From positions 1 to 64,000 of the forward strand of contig JBBROS010000007.1 of NCBI GenBank assembly GCA_038229135.1: DNA of 64,000 nucleotides, read 5' to 3'. The stretch is from JBBROS01 sp038229135. GTDB lineage: Bacteria > Pseudomonadota > Alphaproteobacteria > Acetobacterales > Acetobacteraceae. Below are positions 1 through 8,894 of the stretch, in pieces. The notes beneath the pieces were generated by a model. The model worked only from the letters and a program-made list of their open reading frames with translations, did not search any database and was not told where the DNA came from. A program made the position numbers and the translations under genes. Each line of letters starts with the position of its first letter. Within the stretch, counting starts at the first letter, position 1.

Positions 1-2
1 AC

Positions 3-71
3 TTCTCCGCCCGCGCCGAGGGCGTGGTCCTGCCCGACGTGATCGACGGCCTGGTCGGCATCATCGGGTGA
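3..71 (+). CDS. C-terminal tail of a probable MoxR-type AAA ATPase (partial)
   Basis: Only the last 22 codons lie in the window, in a frame that ends at TGA 69-71. The tail reads FSARAEGVVLPDVIDGLVGI and then IG. It overlaps the DUF58 start by four bases (GTGA). MoxR ATPases normally precede DUF58 genes in this kind of operon, where they are thought to act as chaperone-like ATPases for vWA proteins. The identity is inferred from position and from general resemblance of the tail; no ATPase motif is visible. Confidence 0.5.
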   Translation, partial: FSARAEGVVLPDVIDGLVGIIG

Positions 72-952
72 GGGCCAGCCCCCAAGCCGGCGTCCAGACC
101 GCCCGCCGCGCCGAAGGCCTCGGTGCGCGCCTGCCGCCGCTCCTCGTGGCCGCCCAGCGTGTGGCCGCCACCGTGGCCCAGGGCGTCCACGGCCGCCGCC
201 GCGTGGGCCAGGGCGACAGCTTCTGGCAATACCGCCCCTTCGTCCCCGGCGACGCCCGCTCCCGCATCGACAGCCGGGCGAGTGCGAAAACCGACCGCGC
301 CTATGTCCGCGAGACCGAGTGGGAGGCCGCGCAGACCGTCTATCTCTGGCGCGACGCCTCCCCCAGCATGGATTGGCGCTCCGGCGCCGCCGTGCCGTGG
401 AAACGGGAGCGGGCGGACCTCCTGGTGCTGGCCCTCGCCTCGCTCCTGCTCCGAGGCGGGGAGCGCGTGCGGCTCCTCGGCGGCCCGCCCCGGCTCCGGG
501 GCGGCGGCACCGCGCTCGAGGCGTTGGCCCAGGCCCTGGCCGAGATGCCCGATAGCGGCGGCCTCCCGCCCGATGCCCCCCTGCCTCGGTTCGCCCGTGT
601 GGTGATCGTGGGGGACCTGCTCTCCCCCCTCCCTGCCATCCGCGAGGCGGTCGCCCGCCTGGCCGCCACCCCCGTCCAAGGCCATCTGTTGCAGGTCTTG
701 GATCCCGCGGAGGCGCTGCTCCCCTACGCCGGGCGCGTCCGGTTCCAGGGCACCGAGGCCGAGCGCGACCAGCTCGTGCAGCGGGTCGAAGGCATCCGCA
801 CAGGCTATGCCGACGCCCTGGCCGCCCAGTTGCACGGCCTGAACGCGCTCGCCACCGCCGCCGGCTGGGGGTTTTCGACCCATCGCACGGACCACGCGCC
901 CGAGGCGGCGCTGCTCGGGCTGTATGTCGCGCTGTCCGAGGCGCGCCGCTGA
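68..952 (+). CDS. DUF58 domain-containing protein
   Basis: A 294-residue protein starting at GTG 68, which overlaps the upstream stop by four bases. It carries the DUF58 signature around residues 42-85: GRRRVGQGDSFWQYRPFVPG, then DARSRID, RASAKTDRAYVRE and the vWA-like metal-site remnant RDASPSMDW. DUF58 proteins work with MoxR ATPases and BatA-like membrane proteins in envelope-associated systems whose exact role is unsettled. There is no signal peptide or transmembrane segment, so it is probably cytoplasmic or peripheral. The downstream gene begins 19 bases after the stop. The family call is firm; the biochemical role is not known. Confidence 0.93.
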   Translation: MRASPQAGVQTARRAEGLGARLPPLLVAAQRVAATVAQGVHGRRRVGQGDSFWQYRPFVPGDARSRIDSRASAKTDRAYVRETEWEAAQTVYLWRDASPSMDWRSGAAVPWKRERADLLVLALASLLLRGGERVRLLGGPPRLRGGGTALEALAQALAEMPDSGGLPPDAPLPRFARVVIVGDLLSPLPAIREAVARLAATPVQGHLLQVLDPAEALLPYAGRVRFQGTEAERDQLVQRVEGIRTGYADALAAQLHGLNALATAAGWGFSTHRTDHAPEAALLGLYVALSEARR

Positions 953-971
953 TGATGCTGTCCAAGACGCG

Positions 972-3620
972 ATGATCTTCGCGGCACCCTGGCTCCTGCT
1001 CGCCCTCCTGGCCCTGCCCGCGCTGTGGTGGCTGCTGCGGGTCACGCCGCCCTCGCCGCGCACGCAGCTCTTCCCGGCCATTCGCCTGCTGGAGGGCCTG
1101 CGGGCGGCGGAGCGGACCTCGTCGCGCACGCCGCCCTGGCTGCTGCTGCTGCGCATGCTGGCCGCCGGGCTGGTCGTCATCGGCCTCGCCGGCCCCGTGC
1201 TGAACGCCGCCGGGCGACTCCCCGGCACCGGCCCCGTGCTGCTCGTCATCGACGATGGTTGGGCCGCCGCCCCCGCCTGGGCCGTTCGGATGGAAGCCGC
1301 CTCCCGCGTGCTGGACCAGGCGGCGCGCGAGGCCCGCCCGGTCCGCCTGCTCACCACCGCACCCTCCGAGGCCGGCCAGGCCCCCACGCTCGGCCCTGCC
1401 GCTCCCTCGCCCGAGCTGCGCGCGCGCCTCGCGGCACTCCGCCCGAAGCCATGGCTGCCAGACCTCGAGGCGGCAGCCGGCGCCTTGCGCGGCGTGTCGG
1501 CGGGTGCCGTTGTGCACATCGCGGACGGTGTGGCTGCCCCCTCCGATGGCGGGTTCCAGCGCGCCCTCGCCGCCGCCGGCCCCGTCCAGCGCCGCAGCCC
1601 GGACCCGTTGCAGGCGCGCACCCTCCGCACCCCCCGCTCCGAGTCCGAGCGCCTTGTGGCCCGCGTCGAGACCCTGCCGCAACCCGTCGACACGCCCGTG
1701 GCCGTGCTCGCGCAGACAGGCGATGGCCGCACCCTCGCCCGCGCCGAAGCCATCATCGCGGCTGGGACGACCAGCGCCGAAATCCCAATCTCGCTGCCGC
1801 AGGAGCTCCGCAACCAGCTCGCCCGGCTCGCGCTCGATGGTCCGCCGAGCGCCGCGGGCACCTGGTTGCTCGACGAGCGCTGGCGCCGCCGCCCCGTCGG
1901 CCTGCTCGCCCCCGAAGACGGCGCCGACACGCCGCTCATCGGCCCCCTCTATTATGTCCGTCGAGCCCTGGCTGCGACGGCCGAGCTACGCGACGGCACG
2001 CTGGAGACGCTGCTCACGCGCCCACTCTCCGTGCTCGTCATGGTCGATGGCACGCTCGACGGCACCGCGGCCGCGCAGGTGGGAAAGTGGGTCGAGGAAG
2101 GCGGCCTGCTGCTGCGCTTCGCCGGGCCTCGCCTCGCCGCCGCCACGGGCGAGGGCGGGGCCGACAAGCTGCTGCCCGTGCGCCTGCTGGCAGGCGACCG
2201 CCAGCTCGGCGGCGCCCTCTCCTGGAGCAAGCCGGCCGCGCTGGCGCCATTCACCGCCGCCTCCCCCTTCACGGGCCTGGCCGTACCGGCGGAAGTGCTG
2301 GTGCAGCGCCAGGTCCTCGCGGAGCCCGGCGCCACGCTGGCCGCCCGCAGCTGGGCCACGCTCGAGGATGGCACACCCCTCGTGACAGCCGCCCCGCTCG
2401 GCGCTGGCCGCGTGGTGCTGGTGCACGTGACGGCCAATGCCGATTGGTCCAATTTGCCGCTCTCCGGCCTGTTCGTGGACATGCTGCGCCGGGTGGTGGA
2501 GCTCAGCGCCGGCGTCGCCGGGGCCGCGCCGGACGCGCTGCTGGCGCCCGCGGAGTTGCTCGACGGCTTCGGGGTCATCGGCCGCCCGCCGCCCGCCGCG
2601 GTCGGTCTGGAAGCGACGGAGCTCGCCACCCCCATCGTCACGCCAATGCATCCGCCCGGCCTGTATGGTCCCGAAAGCGGCCGCCGCGCGCTCAATCTCG
2701 GCGCCGCCCTACCCCCGCTCGCCGCAGCCGCGCCGGCCCCAGGCGCCACCCTGCTCCCGCTCGGCGACGATGCGCAGGAGCGCTCTCTCGGCCCGGCGCT
2801 GCTCGCCGCCGCCATCGCGCTGCTCGCGATCGACCTCCTGCTCTCCCTCTGGCTCCGCGGCCTGCTCCGCCCCGCCGCCGCCGCGTTGCTCCTGTTCGCC
2901 CTTCCAGTCTACGCGGCGGAACCCTCCCCCGCGCTCGAGACCCGCCTCGCCTACGTCGTCACCGGCGACGCCACGGTCGATGGCGTGTCGCGCGCCGGCC
3001 TGCAAGGCCTGAGCGCCTACGTGAACCGCCGCACCGCCGCCGCCCTCGGCGAGCCCATGGCCGTCACACCGGGCCAGGATGACCTCGCCTTCTACCCGCT
3101 GCTCTACTGGCCCGTCCTCGCCAGCGCCGAGCCCGACGGCCGGGCCACCGGGGCGCTCAACGCCTACATCCGCGCCGGCGGCATCATCCTCGTCGACACG
3201 CGCGGCAGCGGCTCCGGCGACGGCTTCGCCCCCGGTGCGGAGGCCGCCCTTCGCCGCGTTTCCGCCGGGCTCGACGTGCCGCCCTTGGCCCCCCTCAACG
3301 GCGACCACGTGCTCGCCCGCAGCTTCTACCTGCTGCAGGACTTCCCCGGCCGCTTCGCCGGCGGCCCCATATGGGTGCAGCGCGACCAGGACCGCAGCAA
3401 CGACAGCGTGTCCCCCGTCATCATCGGGGGCCATGACTGGGCCGCCGCCTGGGCCACCGACGCGCAGGGCCGCAATCCCTACGCCACCGTCCCTGGCGGC
3501 GCCCGGCAGCGCGTGCTGGCCTACCGCTTTGGCGTGAACCTCGTCATGTACGCCCTCACCGGCAACTACAAGGGCGACCAGGTCCACGTGCCTGCCATCC
3601 TGGAACGCTTGGGCCAATGA
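972..3620 (+). CDS. BatA-like N-terminal / DUF4159 C-terminal membrane protein
   Basis: About 882 residues. ATG 972 is preferred because it places the typical N-terminus MIFAAPWLLLALLALPALWW, a membrane segment, right at the start; a GTG at 924 would add 16 residues overlapping the previous gene. The N-terminal region resembles the aerotolerance regulator (BatA) double-membrane module, with a second hydrophobic segment near residues 60-80. The middle is a long periplasmic or cytosolic region. Further hydrophobic segments lie near residues 612-660. The last ~220 residues resemble DUF4159, with TGDATVDGVSRAGLQGLSAY and a cytosine-rich, class-I amidotransferase-like fold expected for that family. 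It overlaps the next gene as ATGA, so the two are translationally coupled. Confidence 0.85.
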   Translation: MIFAAPWLLLALLALPALWWLLRVTPPSPRTQLFPAIRLLEGLRAAERTSSRTPPWLLLLRMLAAGLVVIGLAGPVLNAAGRLPGTGPVLLVIDDGWAAAPAWAVRMEAASRVLDQAAREARPVRLLTTAPSEAGQAPTLGPAAPSPELRARLAALRPKPWLPDLEAAAGALRGVSAGAVVHIADGVAAPSDGGFQRALAAAGPVQRRSPDPLQARTLRTPRSESERLVARVETLPQPVDTPVAVLAQTGDGRTLARAEAIIAAGTTSAEIPISLPQELRNQLARLALDGPPSAAGTWLLDERWRRRPVGLLAPEDGADTPLIGPLYYVRRALAATAELRDGTLETLLTRPLSVLVMVDGTLDGTAAAQVGKWVEEGGLLLRFAGPRLAAATGEGGADKLLPVRLLAGDRQLGGALSWSKPAALAPFTAASPFTGLAVPAEVLVQRQVLAEPGATLAARSWATLEDGTPLVTAAPLGAGRVVLVHVTANADWSNLPLSGLFVDMLRRVVELSAGVAGAAPDALLAPAELLDGFGVIGRPPPAAVGLEATELATPIVTPMHPPGLYGPESGRRALNLGAALPPLAAAAPAPGATLLPLGDDAQERSLGPALLAAAIALLAIDLLLSLWLRGLLRPAAAALLLFALPVYAAEPSPALETRLAYVVTGDATVDGVSRAGLQGLSAYVNRRTAAALGEPMAVTPGQDDLAFYPLLYWPVLASAEPDGRATGALNAYIRAGGIILVDTRGSGSGDGFAPGAEAALRRVSAGLDVPPLAPLNGDHVLARSFYLLQDFPGRFAGGPIWVQRDQDRSNDSVSPVIIGGHDWAAAWATDAQGRNPYATVPGGARQRVLAYRFGVNLVMYALTGNYKGDQVHVPAILERLGQ

Positions 3621-5677
3621 GGCTGGAACAGGCCTGGGCCGCGCTCCGGTTCGACCCCTCCGTCCCGCTCTGGGTCGTGGGCGCGCTCGCCGCCATGTGC
3701 CTGCTGGCGCTCGCGCCCGCCCTGCTGCGGCGCGCGCGCGGCGCGCTGTGGCGTGCGCTCGCCTTCGCCGTGCTGCTCGCCTGGCTCGCCGGCCCCCGCC
3801 TCGTGCGCGAGAGCCGCGACACCCTCCCGGACATCGCGCTGCTGGCCATCGACCGCTCGGACTCCATGAACGTCGGCGACCGCACCCGCCTCGCCGACCG
3901 CGCCCGCGACCACGTGCTCGCCGAAGCGGCCAAGCTCCCAGGCCTCGAGCTCCGCACCATCGAGGTCCCGGAGGGCGGCCACGACGGCACCGCGCTGTTC
4001 GCCGCCCTCGGCCGCGCGCTCGCCGACATTCCGCGCGTGCGCCTCGCCGGTATCCTCGCCATCACCGACGGCCAGGTCCACGACCGACCGCAATCACCGC
4101 TGCCAGCCCCATTCCACGCCCTCATCGCCGCCACCGGAGAGGAGACGGACCGCCGCGTCCGCATCGTCGAGGCACCCTCCTTCGGCCTCGTCGGCCGGTC
4201 CGTGACCCTCCGCGTCGCCGTCGACGACCTTGGCCCGGCACCGCAGGGAGGCACCGCCCGCCTGTCCATCCGCCGCGACGGAGAGCCGCCCGAAATCCGC
4301 CCCGTCCCGGTTGGCCGCGAGGTCCCGCTCGAGATCGCCATCCCCCGGGCCGGACCCATCGTCGTCGAACTCCAGGCCGAGCCGCTCCCCGGTGAGGCAT
4401 CGACCCTCAACAACCGCGCCGTGGTCGCCATCAACGGCGTGCGCGACCGCCTCCGCGTGCTGCTGGTCAGCGGCGAGCCCCACCCCGGCGAGCGCACCTG
4501 GCGCCGCCTGCTGAAGGCAGACCCGGCCGTGGACCTCGTCCACTTCACCATCCTGCGCCCGCCCGAGCGCGACGACATGACGCCGCTCAACGAACTGGCG
4601 CTCATCGCCTTCCCCGTGCGGGAGCTGTTCCAGGTCAAGATCCGCGACTTCGACCTCATCATCCTCGACCGCTTCCAGAACCGCGGCATCCTGCCGCCGC
4701 TATACCTCCGCAACATCGCCGACTACGTGCGGGGCGGCGGCGGGCTGCTTCTGAGCGCCGGGCCCGAGTTCACCGGCGCCACCAGCCTTGCCGCGACCGC
4801 CCTGGGCGGCGTGCTCCCCGTCCGCCCCGGCCCCGTGGCCGATGGCGCATTCCGCCCGCAAACAACGCCGCTCGGCGCCCGCCACCCCGTGACGGAGGGC
4901 CTTGGCACGCCCGCGAACTGGGGACCGTGGTATCGCCACATCCAGCCCGCGAGCACGCCGGGCCCGGACTCGCAGACCCTCATGTCGGCTGCGGACGGCG
5001 CGCCCCTGCTGCTGCTGGACCGGGTGGAGCAAGGCCGGGTGGCGCTGCTGCTCTCGGACCAGATCTGGCTTTGGTCTCGCGGCCACGAGGGTGGCGGCCC
5101 GCAAGCCGAGCTGCTCCGCCGCATCGCCCACTGGCTGATGAAGGAGCCTGCCCTCGAGGAGGAAGCCCTCTCGGCCCGCATCGAGGCCGGCACCATGCGC
5201 ATCGAGCGCCGCACGGCCCAGGATCAATCCACCTTGCCCGGCATCGTGATCACCACGCCCGACGGCACCACCCGCGCCGTGGCCCTCCGCTCGCAAGGAC
5301 CCGGCCGCGCCACCGCCGAGATCCTGGCTCCCGAGCCCGGCGTCCATGCCGTATCCGACGGGGTCCGCACCGCGTGGGTGGCCGCGACCCTCGCCAACCC
5401 TCTGGAGTTCGCGGACCTCCGCGCCACGGCAAGCATCCTCCAGCCCCTCGCCCGCGAAACCGGCGGCAGCGCCCGCTTCGTCGGCGGCGCGCTCCCCGAC
5501 CTCCGCCGCGTGGAGCCCGGCCGCGACGCAGCGGGCGCCGGCTGGGTCGGCCTCGTCCGCCGCCGGGACCACGTGGTGACCGCAATCGACGCCGTGCCGC
5601 TCCTCCCCGCCTGGGCCGCGCTCCCCCTCCTGCTCACCCTCGTGGTCGCCGCCTGGCGGCGGGAAGGCACCGGATGA
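3617..5677 (+). CDS. Membrane protein with vWA-like and glutamine-amidotransferase-like regions
   Basis: A 686-residue protein that starts inside the previous stop codon (ATGA). Two hydrophobic segments near residues 15-35 and 42-58 are followed by a vWA-like stretch, DIALLAIDRSDSMNVGDRTR, containing a DxSxS-type metal site. The middle (about residues 270-500) resembles the amidotransferase-like domain seen in these operons, with the segment NIADYVRGGGGLLLSAGPEF. A last membrane segment, LLPAWAALPLLLTLVVAAW, sits at the C-terminus. It closes the MoxR-DUF58-DUF4159 operon and probably forms an inner-membrane complex with those products. No catalytic Cys-His-Glu triad was confirmed by eye. Confidence 0.8.
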   Translation: MRLEQAWAALRFDPSVPLWVVGALAAMCLLALAPALLRRARGALWRALAFAVLLAWLAGPRLVRESRDTLPDIALLAIDRSDSMNVGDRTRLADRARDHVLAEAAKLPGLELRTIEVPEGGHDGTALFAALGRALADIPRVRLAGILAITDGQVHDRPQSPLPAPFHALIAATGEETDRRVRIVEAPSFGLVGRSVTLRVAVDDLGPAPQGGTARLSIRRDGEPPEIRPVPVGREVPLEIAIPRAGPIVVELQAEPLPGEASTLNNRAVVAINGVRDRLRVLLVSGEPHPGERTWRRLLKADPAVDLVHFTILRPPERDDMTPLNELALIAFPVRELFQVKIRDFDLIILDRFQNRGILPPLYLRNIADYVRGGGGLLLSAGPEFTGATSLAATALGGVLPVRPGPVADGAFRPQTTPLGARHPVTEGLGTPANWGPWYRHIQPASTPGPDSQTLMSAADGAPLLLLDRVEQGRVALLLSDQIWLWSRGHEGGGPQAELLRRIAHWLMKEPALEEEALSARIEAGTMRIERRTAQDQSTLPGIVITTPDGTTRAVALRSQGPGRATAEILAPEPGVHAVSDGVRTAWVAATLANPLEFADLRATASILQPLARETGGSARFVGGALPDLRRVEPGRDAAGAGWVGLVRRRDHVVTAIDAVPLLPAWAALPLLLTLVVAAWRREGTG

Positions 5678-6060
5678 CGCTCGTGGGCGGATGCCGCTGC
5701 GGCCAGGTGCGCTATCGCACGGCGGCAGCGGCCACCAATCAGACCATCTGCCACTGCGCCGACTGCCGCCGCTCGACAGGCGCGCCCATGGTGGCCTGGT
5801 TCACGGTGCCGCCCACCACCCTCGAGATCACGGGCCAACCCCGCACCCACGCCAGCAGCCCCGGCATCACCCGCAGCTTCTGCCCAGCCTGCGGCACCAG
5901 CCTCACCTACCAGAGCCGCCCCGACGAGATCGACGTCACCACGGCCAGCCTCGACCACCCCGAGGCCGTGCCGCCGCGCGACCATACCATGGCCGCTGGA
6001 CAGCTGCCCTGGGTGGAGCTTGCCGACGGCCTGCCCCGCTACCCCACCACCCGCTCCTGA
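5674..6060 (+). CDS. GFA family (CENP-V/GFA) zinc protein
   Basis: A 128-residue protein starting at ATG 5674 in an ATGA overlap with the upstream gene. It shows the full GFA zinc pattern: GGCRCGQVRY near the N-terminus, CHCADCRRSTGAP in the middle and FCPACGTSL later, giving the two cysteine clusters of this fold. The founding member was described as glutathione-dependent formaldehyde-activating enzyme, but most homologues have no proven activity. Length matches the family (about 120-140 residues). Although coupled to the vWA operon by overlap, no functional link is obvious. Confidence 0.9.
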   Translation: MTLVGGCRCGQVRYRTAAAATNQTICHCADCRRSTGAPMVAWFTVPPTTLEITGQPRTHASSPGITRSFCPACGTSLTYQSRPDEIDVTTASLDHPEAVPPRDHTMAAGQLPWVELADGLPRYPTTRS

Positions 6061-6583
6061 GGTCCGTGTCTTCCAAACCATCGAACCCCCCGACCGCCGC
6101 GCCCGCCGCTCCAGCTTCCTGGCCCTGATCGGCTTCGTGGGCCTGTGCATGCTCGTGTTCGTCGCCAGCGGCGCCTTCACCGCCGTCAGCGTCCGTACCT
6201 GGTATCGCACCCTCGCCCGCCCACCCGGTGCCCCGCCCGATTGGCTGTTCGGCCCCGTCTGGGCGGCGCTCTACCCCATGATCGGGGTGTCCGCCTGGCT
6301 GGTCTGGCGCCGGATCGACCGGGCGCTCGAGGCCAAGCGCGCTGCCCTGCGCCTGTGGGGCTGGCAGCTTCTCGCCAACGCGGTCTGGCCACCTTTGTTC
6401 TTCGGCCTGCAAAGCCCGGCGCTCGGCCTCGTGGGCATCGTGGCGCTGTGGACGAGCATCGCGCTCACCCTACGTGCCTTCTGGCCCCTCAGCCGCCCAG
6501 CCGCCGCGCTGCTCGTGCCCTATCTCGCCTGGGTGAGCTACGCGACCTGGCTCAACGCCGGGTTCTGGTGGCTGAACCGTTGA
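6020..6583 (+). CDS. TspO/MBR family tryptophan-rich sensory protein
   Basis: The frame gives up to 187 residues. Five hydrophobic helices and conserved TspO features are present: WYRTLARPPGAPPDWLFGPV, then LWGWQLLANAVWPPLFFGL and a C-terminal WVSYATWLNAGFWWLNR. TspO proteins are outer- or inner-membrane proteins that bind porphyrins and sterol-like ligands and regulate pigment or stress responses. The start is uncertain: the only standard start codon ahead of helix 1 is TTG 6020, which overlaps the GFA gene by 41 bases and has no well-spaced ribosome-binding site. The identity is solid; the first ~25 residues are not. Confidence 0.88.
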   Translation: MPTACPATPPPAPEVRVFQTIEPPDRRARRSSFLALIGFVGLCMLVFVASGAFTAVSVRTWYRTLARPPGAPPDWLFGPVWAALYPMIGVSAWLVWRRIDRALEAKRAALRLWGWQLLANAVWPPLFFGLQSPALGLVGIVALWTSIALTLRAFWPLSRPAAALLVPYLAWVSYATWLNAGFWWLNR

Positions 6584-6639
6584 ACTGACCCGCAACGAAT
6601 GCAGCCCTCGCGGACCCGGAGCCGTGCTGCACTCGCGTC

Positions 6640-7245
6640 ATGAGCGCTGTCCTATCCATGCTGCCGTTCGTCCTGTTCGCCTTCACCATGTGCGCGACGC
6701 CGGGGCCGAACAATGCCATGCTCACCGCTTCGGGTGCCAGCTTCGGCGTGCGCCGGACCCTGCCGCATCTCGCCGGCATCGCGCTGGGCTTCTCCCTCAT
6801 GGTCCTGCTCGTGGCCGCCGGGCTGGGCGAGGCGCTCCGGGCCGCGCCAGCCATCCAGGAGGTCATGCGCTGGGTGGGTGCGCTCTATCTTCTGTTCCTC
6901 GCCGTCCAGATCGCCCGCGCCGAGCCGGCCACGCCCGACGCCCCCTCCGGCTCGAAGCCCCTCACCATACTGCAGGCGGCGCTGTTCCAATGGGTCAACC
7001 CCAAGGCCTGGGTCATCGTCATGGGCGCCATCGCCACCTATGGCGACCCGGGCCAGAGCGCCCTCGCCCAGGCGCTCGGCATGTTCGCGGTGTTCCTGGT
7101 GGTGAGCTGGCCCGCCAGCGCCATCTGGGTCCTCCTCGGCGCCGGAGTCGCTCGCCTACTGCGGACCCGGCGTCAGCTCCGCATCTTCAACTGGCTCATG
7201 GCGGCGCTGCTGATCCTGTCGCTCGTGCCGACCCTCACCGAATAG
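6640..7245 (+). CDS. LysE family translocator (amino-acid exporter)
   Basis: A 201-residue, six-helix membrane protein starting at ATG 6640. The family motif near the N-terminus is clear: FTMCATPGPNNAMLTASGAS. A conserved FQWVNPKAWVIVMGAIATY segment lies in the second half. LysE/RhtB proteins export amino acids such as lysine, arginine, threonine or homoserine by proton exchange; the substrate cannot be told from sequence. It is monocistronic, 56 bases after the TspO gene, and converges on the hydrolase at 7249. Confidence 0.92.
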   Translation: MSAVLSMLPFVLFAFTMCATPGPNNAMLTASGASFGVRRTLPHLAGIALGFSLMVLLVAAGLGEALRAAPAIQEVMRWVGALYLLFLAVQIARAEPATPDAPSGSKPLTILQAALFQWVNPKAWVIVMGAIATYGDPGQSALAQALGMFAVFLVVSWPASAIWVLLGAGVARLLRTRRQLRIFNWLMAALLILSLVPTLTE

Positions 7246-7248
7246 GCG

Positions 7249-8025
7249 CTACCCCACGAACGCCCGCACCGTCGCCAGGAATGCGTCCGGCTGGTCCGCA
7301 TGCAGCCAGTGCCCCGCATCCCGCAGCGTCGCAAACCGCACGGCCGGAAACAGCGCCCGGAACAGCGGGCGGTGCTCCGGCCGCACATAGTCGGACTGCT
7401 CGCCCCGCAGCACCAGCACCGGGCCATCGTAGTGCCCCGACGCCGGCCAGCCCTCGATCGCAGGCAGCCCGGCCGCAATCTCCTCGAGCCCGATCCGCCA
7501 GCCCGGGGCCCCCCCGAACCGCAGGTTCTGCAGCAGGAAGCCCCGCAGCACCGGGTCGGGCACGGCAGGCTCGAACGCCGCGGAGGCTTCGGCACGCGTC
7601 ATGTCCGGGTGCAGCGGCAAGGCCTGCATTGCTGCCGCGATGGTGCGGAAGTGCGGCTCGTAGGCCACCGGTGCGATGTCGGCCACGAGCAGCCGCGTCA
7701 CCAGCGCCGGATGGGCCAGGGCGAGCGCCATCGCTACCTTGCCGCCCATCGAATGCCCCACCACGGACGCCGCTTTCACGCCCTCGGCCGCCAGCGTCTC
7801 CGCCACGTCTTCCGCCATGGCCGCATACCCCTCGACCACGCCGTGCGGGCTGCTTCCATGGTTCCGCAGGTCCAGCGCCAGCACGTCATGGGCCTCCGCC
7901 AGCCGCCGCTGCACCCGCCCCCAATTCGCCGCCGACCCGAACAGCCCATGCAACAGCACCACGGCTGCTCCCTCTCCCCCCGGGAGAGGGTTGGGGTGAG
8001 GGGCCCGCACCACCCGCAACCTCAT
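7249..8025 (-). CDS. Alpha/beta hydrolase, YbfF-like
   Basis: 258 residues from ATG 8025, which overlaps the stop of the EamA gene (ATGA). The oxyanion HG lies at residues 26-27 (VVLLHGLFGSAANWG). The nucleophile elbow is VGHSMGGK (Ser near residue 92), with an acidic residue in VLVLRGEQSDYV and the histidine in RDAGHWLHADQP. This matches the YbfF esterase group. Residues 8-20 (APHPNPLPGGEGA) are not family sequence: they are the translation of a dispersed palindromic repeat at 7967-8003, which appears to have replaced the usual first beta strands. Whether the enzyme still folds is open. It is the last gene of a leftward three-gene operon. Confidence 0.88.
   Translation of the reverse strand: MRLRVVRAPHPNPLPGGEGAAVVLLHGLFGSAANWGRVQRRLAEAHDVLALDLRNHGSSPHGVVEGYAAMAEDVAETLAAEGVKAASVVGHSMGGKVAMALALAHPALVTRLLVADIAPVAYEPHFRTIAAAMQALPLHPDMTRAEASAAFEPAVPDPVLRGFLLQNLRFGGAPGWRIGLEEIAAGLPAIEGWPASGHYDGPVLVLRGEQSDYVRPEHRPLFRALFPAVRFATLRDAGHWLHADQPDAFLATVRAFVG
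7967..8003. repeat. Palindromic dispersed repeat (copy A), inside the hydrolase CDS
   Basis: A perfect 9-bp stem, CCCTCTCCC at 7970-7978 and GGGAGAGGG at 7982-7990, is followed by TTGGGGTGAGGGG. It is the most canonical of several copies in the window and is read in frame by the hydrolase on the minus strand. Confidence 0.85.
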
Positions 8026-8894
8026 CGCCGCCCACCCGTGGCCGCCACAACCGCCCCCGACATGATCGCCGCCGTGCCCAGCGCCAGGCTGCCCGTGAAC
8101 GCCTCGCCCAGGAACAGCACGGACAGCAGCAGCCCCACGGCCGGGCCTGCCATGAGCCCGACCGAGGCCACCACCAACGGCAAGGCCGTCGTCGCCTGCG
8201 CCACGCACCAGGTGCCGAGCGGCCCCATCACCAGCCCGATCGCGCCCAGGGCCACCAGCCCGCGCCCGCTCCACCGCCCCGGCGCATGCGCCAGCGCCAG
8301 CGGCAGCAGCATCAGCGCCGCCAGGCCGAACGCCCATGGCAGCAGCTGGAACATGCTCCCCCGCGGCGGCCAGCGCCGCACGATGGCCATCGCCACCGCC
8401 CAGCACAGCGACGCCCCAAGCAGCAACGCGTGCCCCACCAGCGCCGGCCCCTCCCAGGCGATCGACCACGGCCCCACCAGCGCGACCACCCCCAGCGCCG
8501 ACAGCCCCGCCGCCACCCAGCGCCGCCGCGGGATCGCCTCCTGCGCCACCATCAGCGAGATCGGCACCGTCCACACCAGCGTCGCGTTCGACAGCACCGC
8601 CGTGCGCCCCGCGGGCACCCACGCCACCGCTTCGTGTGCCAGGATGAAGAACCCGCCCAGCTGCAGCAGCCCGAGCGCCAGCAGCGCCGGCACGTCGGCG
8701 CGCCCCGGCATCCGCACCTGGCTACGCGCCGCCAGCAGCACCGCCAGCACCAGCCCGGACAGCACCGCCCGCCCGAACGCAAACCATGAAGGCGCCGCCC
8801 CATCCAGCAGCGCCAGCTTCGTCACCGGCCAGCTCGCCCCCAGCAGCAGCACGGCCAGCCCGAGCTGCACCCAGGCGGCCTCGAGCGCCTTCAC
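8022..8894 (-). CDS. EamA/DMT family transporter
   Basis: 290 residues from GTG 8894, a start set by the GTGA overlap with the upstream lyase stop. The protein is almost entirely hydrophobic, with about ten helices arranged as two EamA repeats. The first repeat carries LLLGASWPVTKLALLDGAAP, and the second ends LSVLFLGEAFTGSLALGTA. EamA permeases export metabolites or amino acids; the ligand is unknown. Its position directly after a diaminopropionate ammonia-lyase-like gene suggests export or uptake of a related amino acid, but this is inference. Confidence 0.9.
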   Translation of the reverse strand: MKALEAAWVQLGLAVLLLGASWPVTKLALLDGAAPSWFAFGRAVLSGLVLAVLLAARSQVRMPGRADVPALLALGLLQLGGFFILAHEAVAWVPAGRTAVLSNATLVWTVPISLMVAQEAIPRRRWVAAGLSALGVVALVGPWSIAWEGPALVGHALLLGASLCWAVAMAIVRRWPPRGSMFQLLPWAFGLAALMLLPLALAHAPGRWSGRGLVALGAIGLVMGPLGTWCVAQATTALPLVVASVGLMAGPAVGLLLSVLFLGEAFTGSLALGTAAIMSGAVVAATGGRR

